Positions 49,040 through 56,951 of a stretch of DNA of 64,000 nt are shown here, in pieces (position 1 is the stretch's first letter; each line of letters begins with the position of its first letter). The stretch covers positions 1 to 64,000 of the forward strand of contig NZ_SNZP01000001.1 in NCBI RefSeq assembly GCF_004363805.1, given 5' to 3'. Below the pieces are notes generated by a model. That model was not told the origin of the DNA. It worked only from the letters and a program-made list of their open reading frames with translations, and searched no databases. The DNA comes from Paludibacterium purpuratum (GTDB lineage: Bacteria; Pseudomonadota; Gammaproteobacteria; Burkholderiales; Chromobacteriaceae). Made by a program: the position numbers and the translations under genes.

Positions 49040-49612
49040 ATGTCGTTCAACACTCAGGAATTCTCTGCTATTGGCCAAGCGCAGTTTGACAAAGCTGTGC
49101 GCCTGTCCTCCATCGTTTTGACCAGCGCCGAGCGCCTGGCCTCGTTGCAACTGGATCTGACCCGCAAGCTGCTGGCCGACCAAGCGCAAACCTTCAAGGC
49201 TCTGGCCGAAGTGAAGGATCCGAAGGGCCTGGTCGAATTTCAGACCAACATCGCTCAGCCGACCATCGACCAAGCTTTTGCCGTTGCGCGCAATGTCTAC
49301 GACGCTGCCGTGGCGACGCAGAACGAATTGTCGGCTTTCATCGAAGAGCAGGTTGCCGAAAACAACAAAACGTTGATCAGCACGCTGGACCGCCTGGCCA
49401 AGAATGCCCCGGCCGGTTCCGACATCGCTGTGACTGCGCTTAAGACGCTGGTGAACCAATCCAACGCCGCTTTCGAAAGCGTATCCAAGACCGCCAAGAA
49501 GGTAGGCGCCGAAATCGCCGAAGCCAGTGTTCAGGCCGCCACCAACTCGGCCAAGGCTGCCTCCGCCGCCGTGGCTCGTAGCAAGAAGCCGGCAGCCACC
49601 ACCGGCGCTTGA
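49040..49612 (+). CDS. phaP: phasin family protein (190 aa)
   Basis: A polyhydroxyalkanoate granule coat protein. It is a mostly helical phasin_2 protein with no membrane segment; the first ~115 residues hold the conserved amphipathic part (NTQEFSAIGQAQFDKAVRLS) and the C-terminus is an Ala/Lys-rich tail (AASAAVARSKKPAAT) like those that bind DNA or oligomerise. Strong ribosome site AGGAG eight bases before the ATG and few rare codons suggest high expression. It implies a PHA cycle elsewhere in the genome. Confidence 0.88.
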   Translation: MSFNTQEFSAIGQAQFDKAVRLSSIVLTSAERLASLQLDLTRKLLADQAQTFKALAEVKDPKGLVEFQTNIAQPTIDQAFAVARNVYDAAVATQNELSAFIEEQVAENNKTLISTLDRLAKNAPAGSDIAVTALKTLVNQSNAAFESVSKTAKKVGAEIAEASVQAATNSAKAASAAVARSKKPAATTGA

Positions 49613-49634
49613 TCGCCGAGCGGATGTGCAACGA

Positions 49635-49662
49635 AAAAAAACCGCCTTAGGGCGGTTTTTTC
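49635..49662. terminator. terminator between phasin and the 6PGDH-like gene
   Basis: ACCGCC (49641-49646), loop TTAG, GGCGGT (49651-49656), A-run before and T-run after; usable from both directions. Confidence 0.85.
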
Positions 49663-49665
49663 GTT

Positions 49666-50427
49666 TTATGCCTGGGGCGGGCGTGGGCTCAGACCGCCCA
49701 TCAACTGGGTCAGCATTTCCTGTTGTGCTTCGCGCTGCGTCAGTGCCAGCGTGATCAGCCTTGCCAGGTTTGCGGCGAAGTGGGCCTGCTGGCGCGGCGG
49801 TTGGCTGAATGCGGCCAGTTGCTGCCAAGGCGATTCTGCTTCCTCGGTCTCTGGGTAGAGCGACAAATACAGTTGGGATAGTGCCAGCAATTTGTCGGCC
49901 AGCACTTGTTGCTGCAGGAAGAAGGCGCCCCAGTCCGGGGGCTGCGGTGTGTGGCCGGGCGTTGACCAGCCGGCCTGGCAGGCCAGCGCGCAGGCCATGG
50001 AGAGCGCGTCGAAGATCTGGGCGGCGAAACGTCCGGCGCCTGCCGGTCCGCAGGGCAACCAGGCACCGGCTTGCGGTGCCAGCGCATCGAACAACGGGGT
50101 CAGTGTGTCGAGCGTCTCCGGCGCCGCGCCGATGAATAGCGCAAACCCGTATTGCTGGCCGAACGCTTGCCATGGGCCGGCGATTTCGGCATAGCCGAAG
50201 CCGGCATCGCGACAGTCGCTGGCTAGATGATGGCGCGCCTCGATGCCGCTGGCACCGGTGTCGATCAGATGACGATCCGCCAGCAAGCCGGGGCCGGCGT
50301 TGCCGCCTGTTGCCCGTGTGAACGGATGCTCGCTCTGGCTAGCCTCCGAGACCTCGAAGCCGTGTGCCAGCAGTCGGCGGGCGAACCACTGGTCGTGCTC
50401 GGTACTCCCTAGGACGGTGATTTTCAC
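49666..50427 (-). CDS. 6-phosphogluconate-dehydrogenase-like protein with degenerate nucleotide site (253 aa)
   Basis: The overall layout recalls the 6PGDH/beta-hydroxyacid dehydrogenase family: a short N-terminal Rossmann-like start (MKITVLGSTEHDQWFARRLL) and, near residue 130, a segment PCGPAGAGRFAAQIFDALSMACALA like the GPxGxGxxxKxxxN helix of the family. But the glycine-rich GxGxxG loop is absent and the catalytic Lys of that helix is replaced. It is likely a non-enzymatic or altered-function paralogue. Monocistronic, between two terminators. The assignment is tentative. Confidence 0.55.
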   Translation of the reverse strand: MKITVLGSTEHDQWFARRLLAHGFEVSEASQSEHPFTRATGGNAGPGLLADRHLIDTGASGIEARHHLASDCRDAGFGYAEIAGPWQAFGQQYGFALFIGAAPETLDTLTPLFDALAPQAGAWLPCGPAGAGRFAAQIFDALSMACALACQAGWSTPGHTPQPPDWGAFFLQQQVLADKLLALSQLYLSLYPETEEAESPWQQLAAFSQPPRQQAHFAANLARLITLALTQREAQQEMLTQLMGGLSPRPPQA

Positions 50428-50510
50428 GGTGTTCTCGTGTGCGCAAGGTAATTGGGAGCGTCTGCCCTTCAGCCTAGCAGATTATGTGAGCCGGTTGCGG
50501 CTGCGGGCGC

Positions 50511-50538
50511 AAAAAAACCGGCGTGTCGCCGGCTTTTT
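50511..50538. terminator. bidirectional terminator of ppa
   Basis: CCGGCG (50518-50523), loop TGT, CGCCGG (50527-50532), with A7 on the left and T5 on the right; it ends the minus-strand ppa transcript. Confidence 0.85.
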
Positions 50539-50552
50539 CGCGCACTCGGGGA

Positions 50553-51080
50553 TCAGTCTTTGTAGTTGGCCACGCCGTTTTTCAGCTCGGTGGCGGCGTC
50601 TTCCAGCGTGCCCCAGCCTTGCACCTTGACCCACTTGCCTTTTTCCAGGTCTTTGTAGTGTTCGAAGAAGTGCACCATCTGGTTGCGCAGCAGTTCCGGC
50701 AGGTCTTCCAGCTTCTGCACGCTCTTGTACATCGGGCACAACTTTTCCACCGGCACGGCGACAACCTTGGCATCGACGCCGGATTCGTCTTCCATCTTGA
50801 TCAGGCCCAGTGCGCGGCAGCGTACCACCACGCCCGGCGGCAGCGGGAACGGCGTGACGACCAGGACGTCCACCGGATCGCCGTCGCCCGACAGGGTGTT
50901 CGGTACGAAGCCGTAGTTCGCCGGGTAGAACATCGAAGTGCCCATGAAGCGGTCGACGAAGATCGCGTTGGAATCCTTGTCGAATTCATATTTGATCGGG
51001 TCGCCGTTGGCGGAGATTTCGATCACAACGTTGAAATCGTGCGGCATTTCCTTGCCGGCGGGGATTTGCTTCAGATCCAT
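50553..51080 (-). CDS. ppa: inorganic pyrophosphatase, type I (175 aa)
   Basis: Hydrolyses pyrophosphate made by biosynthetic reactions. The metal signature DGDPVDVLV is at ~68-76, preceded by the [12 protein letters not shown] segment, and further acidic and Lys residues follow in [16 protein letters not shown]. Length fits the hexameric bacterial enzyme. Start ATG 51080 with AAGGA upstream; extension to 51179 is not supported. An ATTATA at 51126-51131 (TATAAT on the minus strand) is a likely -10. Confidence 0.93.
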   Translation of the reverse strand: MDLKQIPAGKEMPHDFNVVIEISANGDPIKYEFDKDSNAIFVDRFMGTSMFYPANYGFVPNTLSGDGDPVDVLVVTPFPLPPGVVVRCRALGLIKMEDESGVDAKVVAVPVEKLCPMYKSVQKLEDLPELLRNQMVHFFEHYKDLEKGKWVKVQGWGTLEDAATELKNGVANYKD

Positions 51081-51187
51081 CGTATTCAATCCTTTTTTAG
51101 CGTTACTCAAACGAACGATGTCTCGATTATAACCAAGCTTTTCCCCTGGGGGCGATGCGGATAGGGAAAAGGCCGACATGATTACGG

Positions 51188-51193
51188 TATAAT
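51188..51193 (+). promoter_or_regulatory. -10 box upstream of coq7
   Basis: A perfect TATAAT; no good -35 at 16-18 bases. The mRNA would start near 51200, leaving a short leader before 51229. Confidence 0.45.
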
Positions 51194-51228
51194 TCGTACC
51201 CTATGCTGCAGGAATGGACCGATACACC

Positions 51229-51849
51229 ATGTTCGACAAACTGATCATCGAATTCGACAAGGGACTGCGTACCTTGCTGGCGCCGGCGCACAGTGTGCGT
51301 CCGCACCCGGACGATAGCGTGCCCGAGGCCGAATTGTCCGAGCAGGAGCAACGTCATGCCGAGGGGTTGATGCGTGTCAATCACTGCGGCGAGATCTGCG
51401 CACAGGCCTTGTATCAGGGGCAGGCGTTGACCGCGCGCGATGCGTCGGCGCGTGAGGCGCTGCGCCAGGCGGCGCAAGAGGAGGAGGAGCATCTGGCCTG
51501 GACCGAGCGCCGCGTGCGCGAGCTCGGCGGCAGGGTCAGTCTGCTCAATCCGCTGTGGTACGGCGGCTCGTTGGCCATCGGTGTGGCGGCTGGCGTACTG
51601 GGCGACAAGTGGAATCTCGGTTTTCTGGAAGAAACGGAACAGCAGGTGACCGCGCATCTTGAGAGTCATTTGACGCGGCTGCCGGATCAAGACGGCAGGA
51701 GCCGGGCCATCGTGACGCAGATGCGCGACGACGAGCGCCGCCATGCCGAGATGGCGCACGACTTCGGCGCGGCGAAGTTGCCGTTACCGCTGCGCCACGC
51801 CATGAAACTCAGCGCGCGTGTGATGACGTCGTTGAGCTATCGCCTGTAA
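51229..51849 (+). CDS. coq7: Coq7-type demethoxyubiquinone hydroxylase (206 aa)
   Basis: Catalyses the C6 hydroxylation of ubiquinone biosynthesis (2-polyprenyl-3-methyl-6-methoxy-1,4-benzoquinone monooxygenase). It is a ferritin-like diiron protein; ligands lie in EQQRHAEGLMRVNHCGEICAQAL, EEEEHLAW and DERRHAEMAH. Use of Coq7 rather than UbiF is typical of this bacterial group. MFDKLIIEFD at 51229 is the usual start; an ATG at 51214 is possible but the AGGA touches it. Confidence 0.9.
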   Translation: MFDKLIIEFDKGLRTLLAPAHSVRPHPDDSVPEAELSEQEQRHAEGLMRVNHCGEICAQALYQGQALTARDASAREALRQAAQEEEEHLAWTERRVRELGGRVSLLNPLWYGGSLAIGVAAGVLGDKWNLGFLEETEQQVTAHLESHLTRLPDQDGRSRAIVTQMRDDERRHAEMAHDFGAAKLPLPLRHAMKLSARVMTSLSYRL

Positions 51850-51963
51850 TGCCGGTTTGTCCGTAAGGTCCCGCTGAGAAGGGTAGTAGGTGAGTATTTT
51901 TACTTAGGACATCGGCATTATTTTTGGTTCCATTTCCAAAATGAATGATCTATAACATCGTGG

Positions 51964-51985
51964 AATGTAACGAAGTTACATTTTT
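51964..51985 (+). terminator. weak AT hairpin with T-run
   Basis: AATGTAAC (51964-51971), loop GAA, GTTACATT (51975-51982), then T. It is 60 bases before the next start and may be a terminator of coq7 or part of a leader. Confidence 0.45.
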
Positions 51986-52045
51986 GTGGTCCCCTTTCCC
52001 GTCGCAAAAAGGAGCGATCCTCTCCCCTTTTGTTAGGAGGCATTC

Positions 52046-52561
52046 ATGGCCAACATCGATGTGCTGTCTGTGCGCTTTGAAGAAGCGGACGACAAATACA
52101 AAAGCATCCTTCCCCATCTGACAGGTAAGTTCAAAAAGCTGGTGATCGAGTATCAGTGCCGATTCAGCGAAGCCGAGGTGAGCAACAAATATGAGTACTC
52201 GCTGTCGCTGAACCTGCACGCGCCGCTAAGCGGTCAAGCCTATAATCTGGGCCAGATCATCGCCGCGCCTTCGCGCTATGTCGCCATTCCCAACGTCAAG
52301 GCCACCGAGCTGTGTATCAAAAGGGTCTACGTGATCCATGTGCTGACGGAGTGGATTGCGTGTTGGACGGGCGCCGGCGTGTCGATCACGGAATACCCGG
52401 GATGCTGTATCCCGGCCGGCACTTTCTTCGTTCCGGTCTTCCAGATCACGCTGATTACCGTCGTGGCGCCGCGTCCCCCGACAACCGGGGTCGTGATCAT
52501 TATGCCGCCGCCCAATTATGGCGCGTATGGATGGGGTGGATCCTGTTGCTGTCGTTGGTGA
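52046..52561 (+). CDS. orphan protein with Gly/Cys-rich tail (171 aa)
   Basis: I do not recognise this protein. The first ~95 residues look like a soluble beta-rich domain (VSNKYEYSLSLNLHAPLSG, VAIPNVKATELCIKRV). Then come a Trp/Cys segment (WIACWTGAGVSITEYPGCCIPAG), a hydrophobic run at ~130-145 and the tail PPPNYGAYGWGGSCCCRW ending in three consecutive Cys. The ribosome site AGGAGG lies seven bases before the ATG, so translation should be strong. It stands alone, with a long leader. Confidence 0.62.
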   Translation: MANIDVLSVRFEEADDKYKSILPHLTGKFKKLVIEYQCRFSEAEVSNKYEYSLSLNLHAPLSGQAYNLGQIIAAPSRYVAIPNVKATELCIKRVYVIHVLTEWIACWTGAGVSITEYPGCCIPAGTFFVPVFQITLITVVAPRPPTTGVVIIMPPPNYGAYGWGGSCCCRW

Positions 52562-52703
52562 GGCCTGGCGAACGAGTTTGAACGAATGCCATGCTATCGT
52601 TGGCCATCGGATTCACGTTTCGACGTGCTTCGATGGCCTTCTATCTTCCCGCCCGCTTTATCTCTTCACAGGTCGTTATTCCCGCTGCGTCACGCCATGC
52701 CGC
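52562..52703. other. intergenic, nothing recognised
   Basis: Convergent gap between the orphan gene and the LysR gene; no convincing terminator was found. Confidence 0.3.
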
Positions 52704-53660
52704 TCAGCGCGCGTGCGATGACGTCGTAGCGCTATCGCCAGTCATTTCCGCCTCGCCGGCCGTCGCGGCGTGGCCGGCAAGGATCTCCTCGATCAGCGTC
52801 GCGGTGGCGTGCGAATGGGCGCTGAAGCGCGCCAGAATCAGGTGGAACGGTGCGCTGTAGTCCAGGTCCGGTGTCGGGATCGGCCGCAGTTCGCAGCGCT
52901 CGACCCAGATGCGCGCGTAGTGGTCGGGGAGGTAGCCGATGAACTCGCCCGATAGCAGCAGGTGCAAGGTGCCTTCCATATGCGTCGAAACGGCGCGCGA
53001 CTTCATTCCCATCGATTGACACAGCGGCGTGACCGGGTGAGCCTTGCCGCGTCCGGCAATCGGATAGGCCAGGATCTTCTTGCTGGTCACCAGGTCGGGG
53101 GAGTGCAGGAAAATCGGGTGCCGGCTGGCGGCGTACAGGCGTTGGGTCTCGGAGAAGAGTAACTGATAGCTAAGCCCCGGTAGCTGTTTCTCGCTGGAGG
53201 CCACGCCGATGTCCAACTGGCCTTGCAGCAGCAGCGTCTCGATGCGGGCGGCGTCGCAGACTTCCAGACTCAAGCTGACATTGGGGCAGTTTTGACTGAA
53301 GCGGCGCAGACACTCATGCAGGCGGCAGTCCGGGTGGGTGGCGATGTTGTCGGATAGGCCGATGCGGACATGGCCGAAGGTGACATGCTTGATGTCGCCC
53401 AACTCGTCTTCGTATTGGTCGATCAGTTTGAGCAGATTGAGCGTGGCGTCGTAGACCTGCCGTCCTTCCGGCGTCAGTTGGAACCCCTTGCGGCCGCGCT
53501 GGCACAGCTTCATGCCCAAGCGGGTTTCCAGGTCGTTCATCTTGTTGCTGATGGCGGACTGATACAGGCCGAGCTTGCGTTGTGCCGCGGAAAAGCCGCC
53601 GCTCTCCACGATGGTGACGAACAGGCGCAGCAAGCGAATATCGAAGTTGTCGAGATGCAT
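52704..53660 (-). CDS. LysR-type transcriptional regulator (318 aa)
   Basis: N-terminal winged helix-turn-helix (FSAAQRKLGLYQSAISNKMNDLETRLG) followed by a periplasmic-binding-like effector domain from ~90 (VTFGHVRIGLSDNIATHPDC). The ligand is unknown. It lies 115 bases downstream of the racemase gene on the same strand, so it may be a separate transcript or a tail gene of the same one. Control of the racemase is plausible by proximity only. Confidence 0.85.
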   Translation of the reverse strand: MHLDNFDIRLLRLFVTIVESGGFSAAQRKLGLYQSAISNKMNDLETRLGMKLCQRGRKGFQLTPEGRQVYDATLNLLKLIDQYEDELGDIKHVTFGHVRIGLSDNIATHPDCRLHECLRRFSQNCPNVSLSLEVCDAARIETLLLQGQLDIGVASSEKQLPGLSYQLLFSETQRLYAASRHPIFLHSPDLVTSKKILAYPIAGRGKAHPVTPLCQSMGMKSRAVSTHMEGTLHLLLSGEFIGYLPDHYARIWVERCELRPIPTPDLDYSAPFHLILARFSAHSHATATLIEEILAGHAATAGEAEMTGDSATTSSHAR

Positions 53661-53775
53661 GGTTCAGCTCATGGCACTGCATGTGTGCCAAATTAGAATT
53701 AGCTGAATTATAGAACAACCATGCACCCTCCCCAAGCGGATTACCGACAGGCGCTCGGAGAGGGGGGGGCGCAAG

Positions 53776-54858
53776 TTATTTTTCCCGGTTGAATACCTTC
53801 GCGACGTAATCCGAGGTCATGCAAGCGAGGACACCGCCGTAGCTCAGCGAGAACGATATGCTGTCGCCGACTTGGTAGCGCCGAGCCGCGTCGCTGAGAT
53901 CGAGGATCAGGTGGTCGCTGCTGCCGCCCACGATGCGGATACCGGCGTCGAGCGGCGTGAGTTCGCTGAAAGACACATCCTGTTTGCCTAGCGCGCACAG
54001 CGCACGGTGCCGGATGCCGTAGTCCTCGAAGACCGGTTTGTGGCCAAAGGCATCCAGTGCGGTCGAATTGATCGGTACCGAGGGTTTGTCCTTGAGCTCG
54101 ATGACCTCCACGGTTAGCGTGACGGTGTCTTGTACCAGGCCGGGTATCGGCTCGTCGTTCAGGCCGATGCCCATCAAGAGCGAGGCGCCCAGCCGCAGTT
54201 GGTTGATGCCGGCCGGCAGGCTGCCATCGAGTAGCATGAAGGCGGCCGCGGAATTGCAGCCAGAGACGATCGGGCATTCGCATGCCAGTTCCCGGCGGAT
54301 GCACTCGGCGATATCCACCAGTCGCTGCTGGTTTTCCGGCGACGGCGCGACGCCGCCGTAGCAGGCCAGGTTGGCGCCGATACCTGCCAGGCCGAGGCCA
54401 GGCAGGCTGCTCGCCAGGCGGGCCAGTTCCAGTGTTTCGGCCTCATCGAAACAGCCTTCGCGCAGATCGCCCAGGTCTTGCATGACGACGATTCGATGCT
54501 GCCGGCCGTGCCGACTGGCCGCTGCGGACAGCGCGCGCAGTGTGACGGCCTCCGAATTGAGCGATATCTCGCTGTGGCGCACCACCTCGTCAGCCTGGTG
54601 TGGCGACGGCAAACGCAACAGCATGCGCGGTAGCCCAAGGTCGACCAGTCTTGCCAGATTGCTCAGGCGCGAGTCGGCCAGCAGATCGACGCCCGCTTCG
54701 CGCATGACTTGCGCGACTTCCGGCGAGCCGCGCATCAATTTCACCACGGCGGCGACTTCAATGCTGCTCTGGTGGCAGCGCTGAACCATTAGGCGGGTGT
54801 TGTGACGGATTTTTTCTAGATCGACAAACAAGCAGGGCAGGTGGGTGTTTTCAGTCAT
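53776..54858 (-). CDS. ornithine-racemase-like fold-III PLP amino acid racemase (360 aa)
   Basis: A PLP enzyme of the alanine racemase superfamily. The PLP lysine is K40 (VAAVVKLMRGS); ADSRL and the LDLxD-like end (LTPLDAGIRIVGGSSDHLILDLSD) match the Orr/YhfX group, which racemises ornithine or related D-amino acids. The barrel comprises the first ~230 residues and a beta domain follows. It is not the housekeeping Alr/DadX. Substrate unknown. The upstream promoter region is AT-rich (54859-54980). Confidence 0.8.
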   Translation of the reverse strand: MTENTHLPCLFVDLEKIRHNTRLMVQRCHQSSIEVAAVVKLMRGSPEVAQVMREAGVDLLADSRLSNLARLVDLGLPRMLLRLPSPHQADEVVRHSEISLNSEAVTLRALSAAASRHGRQHRIVVMQDLGDLREGCFDEAETLELARLASSLPGLGLAGIGANLACYGGVAPSPENQQRLVDIAECIRRELACECPIVSGCNSAAAFMLLDGSLPAGINQLRLGASLLMGIGLNDEPIPGLVQDTVTLTVEVIELKDKPSVPINSTALDAFGHKPVFEDYGIRHRALCALGKQDVSFSELTPLDAGIRIVGGSSDHLILDLSDAARRYQVGDSISFSLSYGGVLACMTSDYVAKVFNREK

Positions 54859-54980
54859 GGCGAGTCCCCTTGAGCGAATGGAATGAGAGTACGCTCGCCA
54901 AAATGCGGAATAAATAATGATTTGCTAATAGATAGATAATAAAAGTTATAACTATCATCGGCGCCGTCGCGCGCATAGCA

Positions 54981-55010
54981 AAAAAGCTTTCGCAGTAGCG
55001 AAAGCTTTTT
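54981..55010 (-). terminator. rho-independent terminator of the tRNA operon
   Basis: AAAAAGCTTTCGC (54981-54993) and GCGAAAGCTTTTT (54998-55010) form a 13-bp stem with an AGTA loop; on the minus strand a T-run follows. Confidence 0.9.
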
Positions 55011-55018
55011 GTGAAATC

Positions 55019-55093
55019 TGGCGTCCCCACGGGGAATCGAACCCCGGCCGCCGCCGTGAAAGGGCAGTGTTCTAACCGCTAAACTATAGGGAC
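55019..55093 (-). tRNA. tRNA-Glu (anticodon UUC), copy A
   Basis: Folds as a cloverleaf with a GUCCCUA acceptor arm, anticodon loop CUUUCAC giving UUC, the T-loop GGUUCGAUU and encoded CCA. It is identical by eye to copy B at 55183-55257. Confidence 0.95.
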
Positions 55094-55099
55094 TGACTT

Positions 55100-55176
55100 T
55101 GGCGCACCCGGAGCGATTCGAACGCCCGACCCTCTGGTTCGTAGCCAGATACTCTATCCAACTGAGCTACGGGTGC
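55100..55176 (-). tRNA. tRNA-Arg (anticodon ACG), copy A
   Basis: Acceptor GCACCCG, D-arm GCUCAGUUGGAUAGAGU, anticodon stem around CUACGAA (ACG) and T-arm GUUCGAAUC, with CCA encoded. A34 is expected to be deaminated to inosine. Confidence 0.95.
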
Positions 55177-55182
55177 AAAAAC

Positions 55183-55257
55183 TGGCGTCCCCACGGGGAA
55201 TCGAACCCCGGCCGCCGCCGTGAAAGGGCAGTGTTCTAACCGCTAAACTATAGGGAC
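55183..55257 (-). tRNA. tRNA-Glu (anticodon UUC), copy B
   Basis: Same sequence as copy A by eye, six bases from tRNA-Arg copy A and nine from tRNA-Arg copy B. Confidence 0.95.
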
Positions 55258-55266
55258 TAATTCTTG

Positions 55267-55343
55267 TGGCGCACCCGGAGCGATTCGAACGCCCGACCCT
55301 CTGGTTCGTAGCCAGATACTCTATCCAACTGAGCTACGGGTGC
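55267..55343 (-). tRNA. tRNA-Arg (anticodon ACG), copy B
   Basis: First gene of the four-tRNA transcript, identical to copy A by eye. The promoter must be in 55344-55420, where AT-rich sequence lies. Confidence 0.95.
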
Positions 55344-55487
55344 GCTGTAAGAGAACGGAATTGTAGCGACGAGTCATATCCATGTCAAGAAATATAGGAA
55401 TTTTCTCCAATAGGCAGTAAAATGAACGACTTGCGCGCTACGAAAGTCGCGTTTTCCGCCGCACATCGTTTTCCCCGGACTTCATCG

Positions 55488-56888
55488 ATGCCATTTTCTC
55501 GTCCCTGTGCCATTGTCGACCTCGAAACTACTGGCGGTCATCTTGCTCGCGACCGTATCACCGAGATCGGGATCATCCTGATCGACGGTGAGCGGGTCGA
55601 GCGTTTCGAGTCGCTGGTCAATCCCGGCCAACCGATCCCGTCCTTCATCCAGAATATGACCGGCATCAGCGACGCCATGGTGGCGGGCGCACCGGCATTC
55701 GGCGAGTTGGCGCAGACGATCCGCCAGCAACTGGCCGGCCGCTTGCTGATCGCGCACAACGTGCGTTTCGATTACGGCGTACTGAAGAACGAATTCAAGC
55801 GTGCCGGGCTGCGCCTGCAGAATGAGACGCTGTGCACGGTCAAGCTGTCGCGCAAGTTGTATCCCGAGCATTACAAACACAATCTCGATGCGGTGATGGC
55901 GCGCCACGGCATCGTGCTACCCGAGCGGCATCGGGCCTTGGCCGATGCCGAAGCGGTCTATCGTTTCTTGCTGGCCGCCGGTTCGGCGTTGGGGCAGGAC
56001 GTGCTCGCCAGCGCCGCCGAGGCTTTATTGGCACAGAGCGCGCCGCCTGCCGGCATGGATGTCGAGACCTTCGACGCCTTGCCGGACGTGCCCGGCGTGT
56101 TCTGCATCCACGATCGCCAGGGATTGCCGCTTTATGTCGGCCACGACAGCAATCTGCGCCGTGGCGTGCTGGCGCATTTCACGCCGGGACACGGCAAGGC
56201 ACTCCAGCTCGCGGGCGACGCCGGGCGCATCGAATGGACCGAGACGCTGGGCGAATTCGGCTCGGCGTTGTTGAATATCGTGCTGCTGAAAACCTTGCGC
56301 CCGCGGCTCAATCCCAAAGGTCGCATGGCCAGCGAGGTCTGTAGTCTGCGTTTGCAATCGGACGAGGAGGGGATGTTGCGGCCTCAGATCGTCAGCGGCG
56401 CCGACTTGCAGGGCGAGGGTTCGACGCGGCACTACGGTCTGTTCCGCACGCCGCGCGACGCCAAGAAGGCGCTCAAGGAGTTGGCCGAGTCGCAAGGCCT
56501 GTGTCAGTGGGTGTTGGGGGTGGAGCGGGTCACCAGTCGCAAGGGGCAACCTTGTGACGGGCGCGGGAAAGGCGGTTGTCAGGGTGCTTGCATCGGTCGC
56601 GAGCCGGCCTCGGCACACAATGCCCGCTTACTCAAAGCGTTGGAACGGCTGGCTGGGCGCGATTGGCCCTACCCGGGCGCGGTGGCCGTGGTCGAGCGCG
56701 ACGAGGTCAGCGGCATGGTGCGCGAGCACCATTTCGACCGCTGGTGCTACCTGGGCAGTCGGGATGGCGGGAGCGATGCGCCGCTCAGCGGCCCTGTGTT
56801 GATGGATCCGGATGTCGTCAAGCTATTGACGGGATATTTCCGGAAGCCGACGACAGATACGAGCATCCGACTTTCGGAGAACAGCTAG
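55488..56888 (+). CDS. DnaQ-type exonuclease fused to a GIY-YIG (UvrC/Cho-like) nuclease domain (466 aa)
   Basis: The first ~170 residues are a DEDDh exonuclease (IVDLETTGG, AHNVRFD, HRALADAEA). A UvrC-like GIY-YIG domain follows at ~200-285 (PGVFCIHDRQGLPLYVGHDSNLRRGV) with a conserved Arg region and a Cys-rich part (CDGRGKGGCQGAC). RefSeq relatives are called DNA polymerase III epsilon-like or Cho-like; the combination suggests damage excision and trimming. Start is unclear: MPFSRPCAIV at 55488 fits the fold; an ATG at 55422 adds 22 residues. Neither has a ribosome site. Confidence 0.82.
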   Translation: MPFSRPCAIVDLETTGGHLARDRITEIGIILIDGERVERFESLVNPGQPIPSFIQNMTGISDAMVAGAPAFGELAQTIRQQLAGRLLIAHNVRFDYGVLKNEFKRAGLRLQNETLCTVKLSRKLYPEHYKHNLDAVMARHGIVLPERHRALADAEAVYRFLLAAGSALGQDVLASAAEALLAQSAPPAGMDVETFDALPDVPGVFCIHDRQGLPLYVGHDSNLRRGVLAHFTPGHGKALQLAGDAGRIEWTETLGEFGSALLNIVLLKTLRPRLNPKGRMASEVCSLRLQSDEEGMLRPQIVSGADLQGEGSTRHYGLFRTPRDAKKALKELAESQGLCQWVLGVERVTSRKGQPCDGRGKGGCQGACIGREPASAHNARLLKALERLAGRDWPYPGAVAVVERDEVSGMVREHHFDRWCYLGSRDGGSDAPLSGPVLMDPDVVKLLTGYFRKPTTDTSIRLSENS

Positions 56889-56951
56889 CGGAGCGGGTTG
56901 GCGCAATCGCCTTCGGCATTGCGCCAACCCGCCGGCAACGCACCATCCTCC

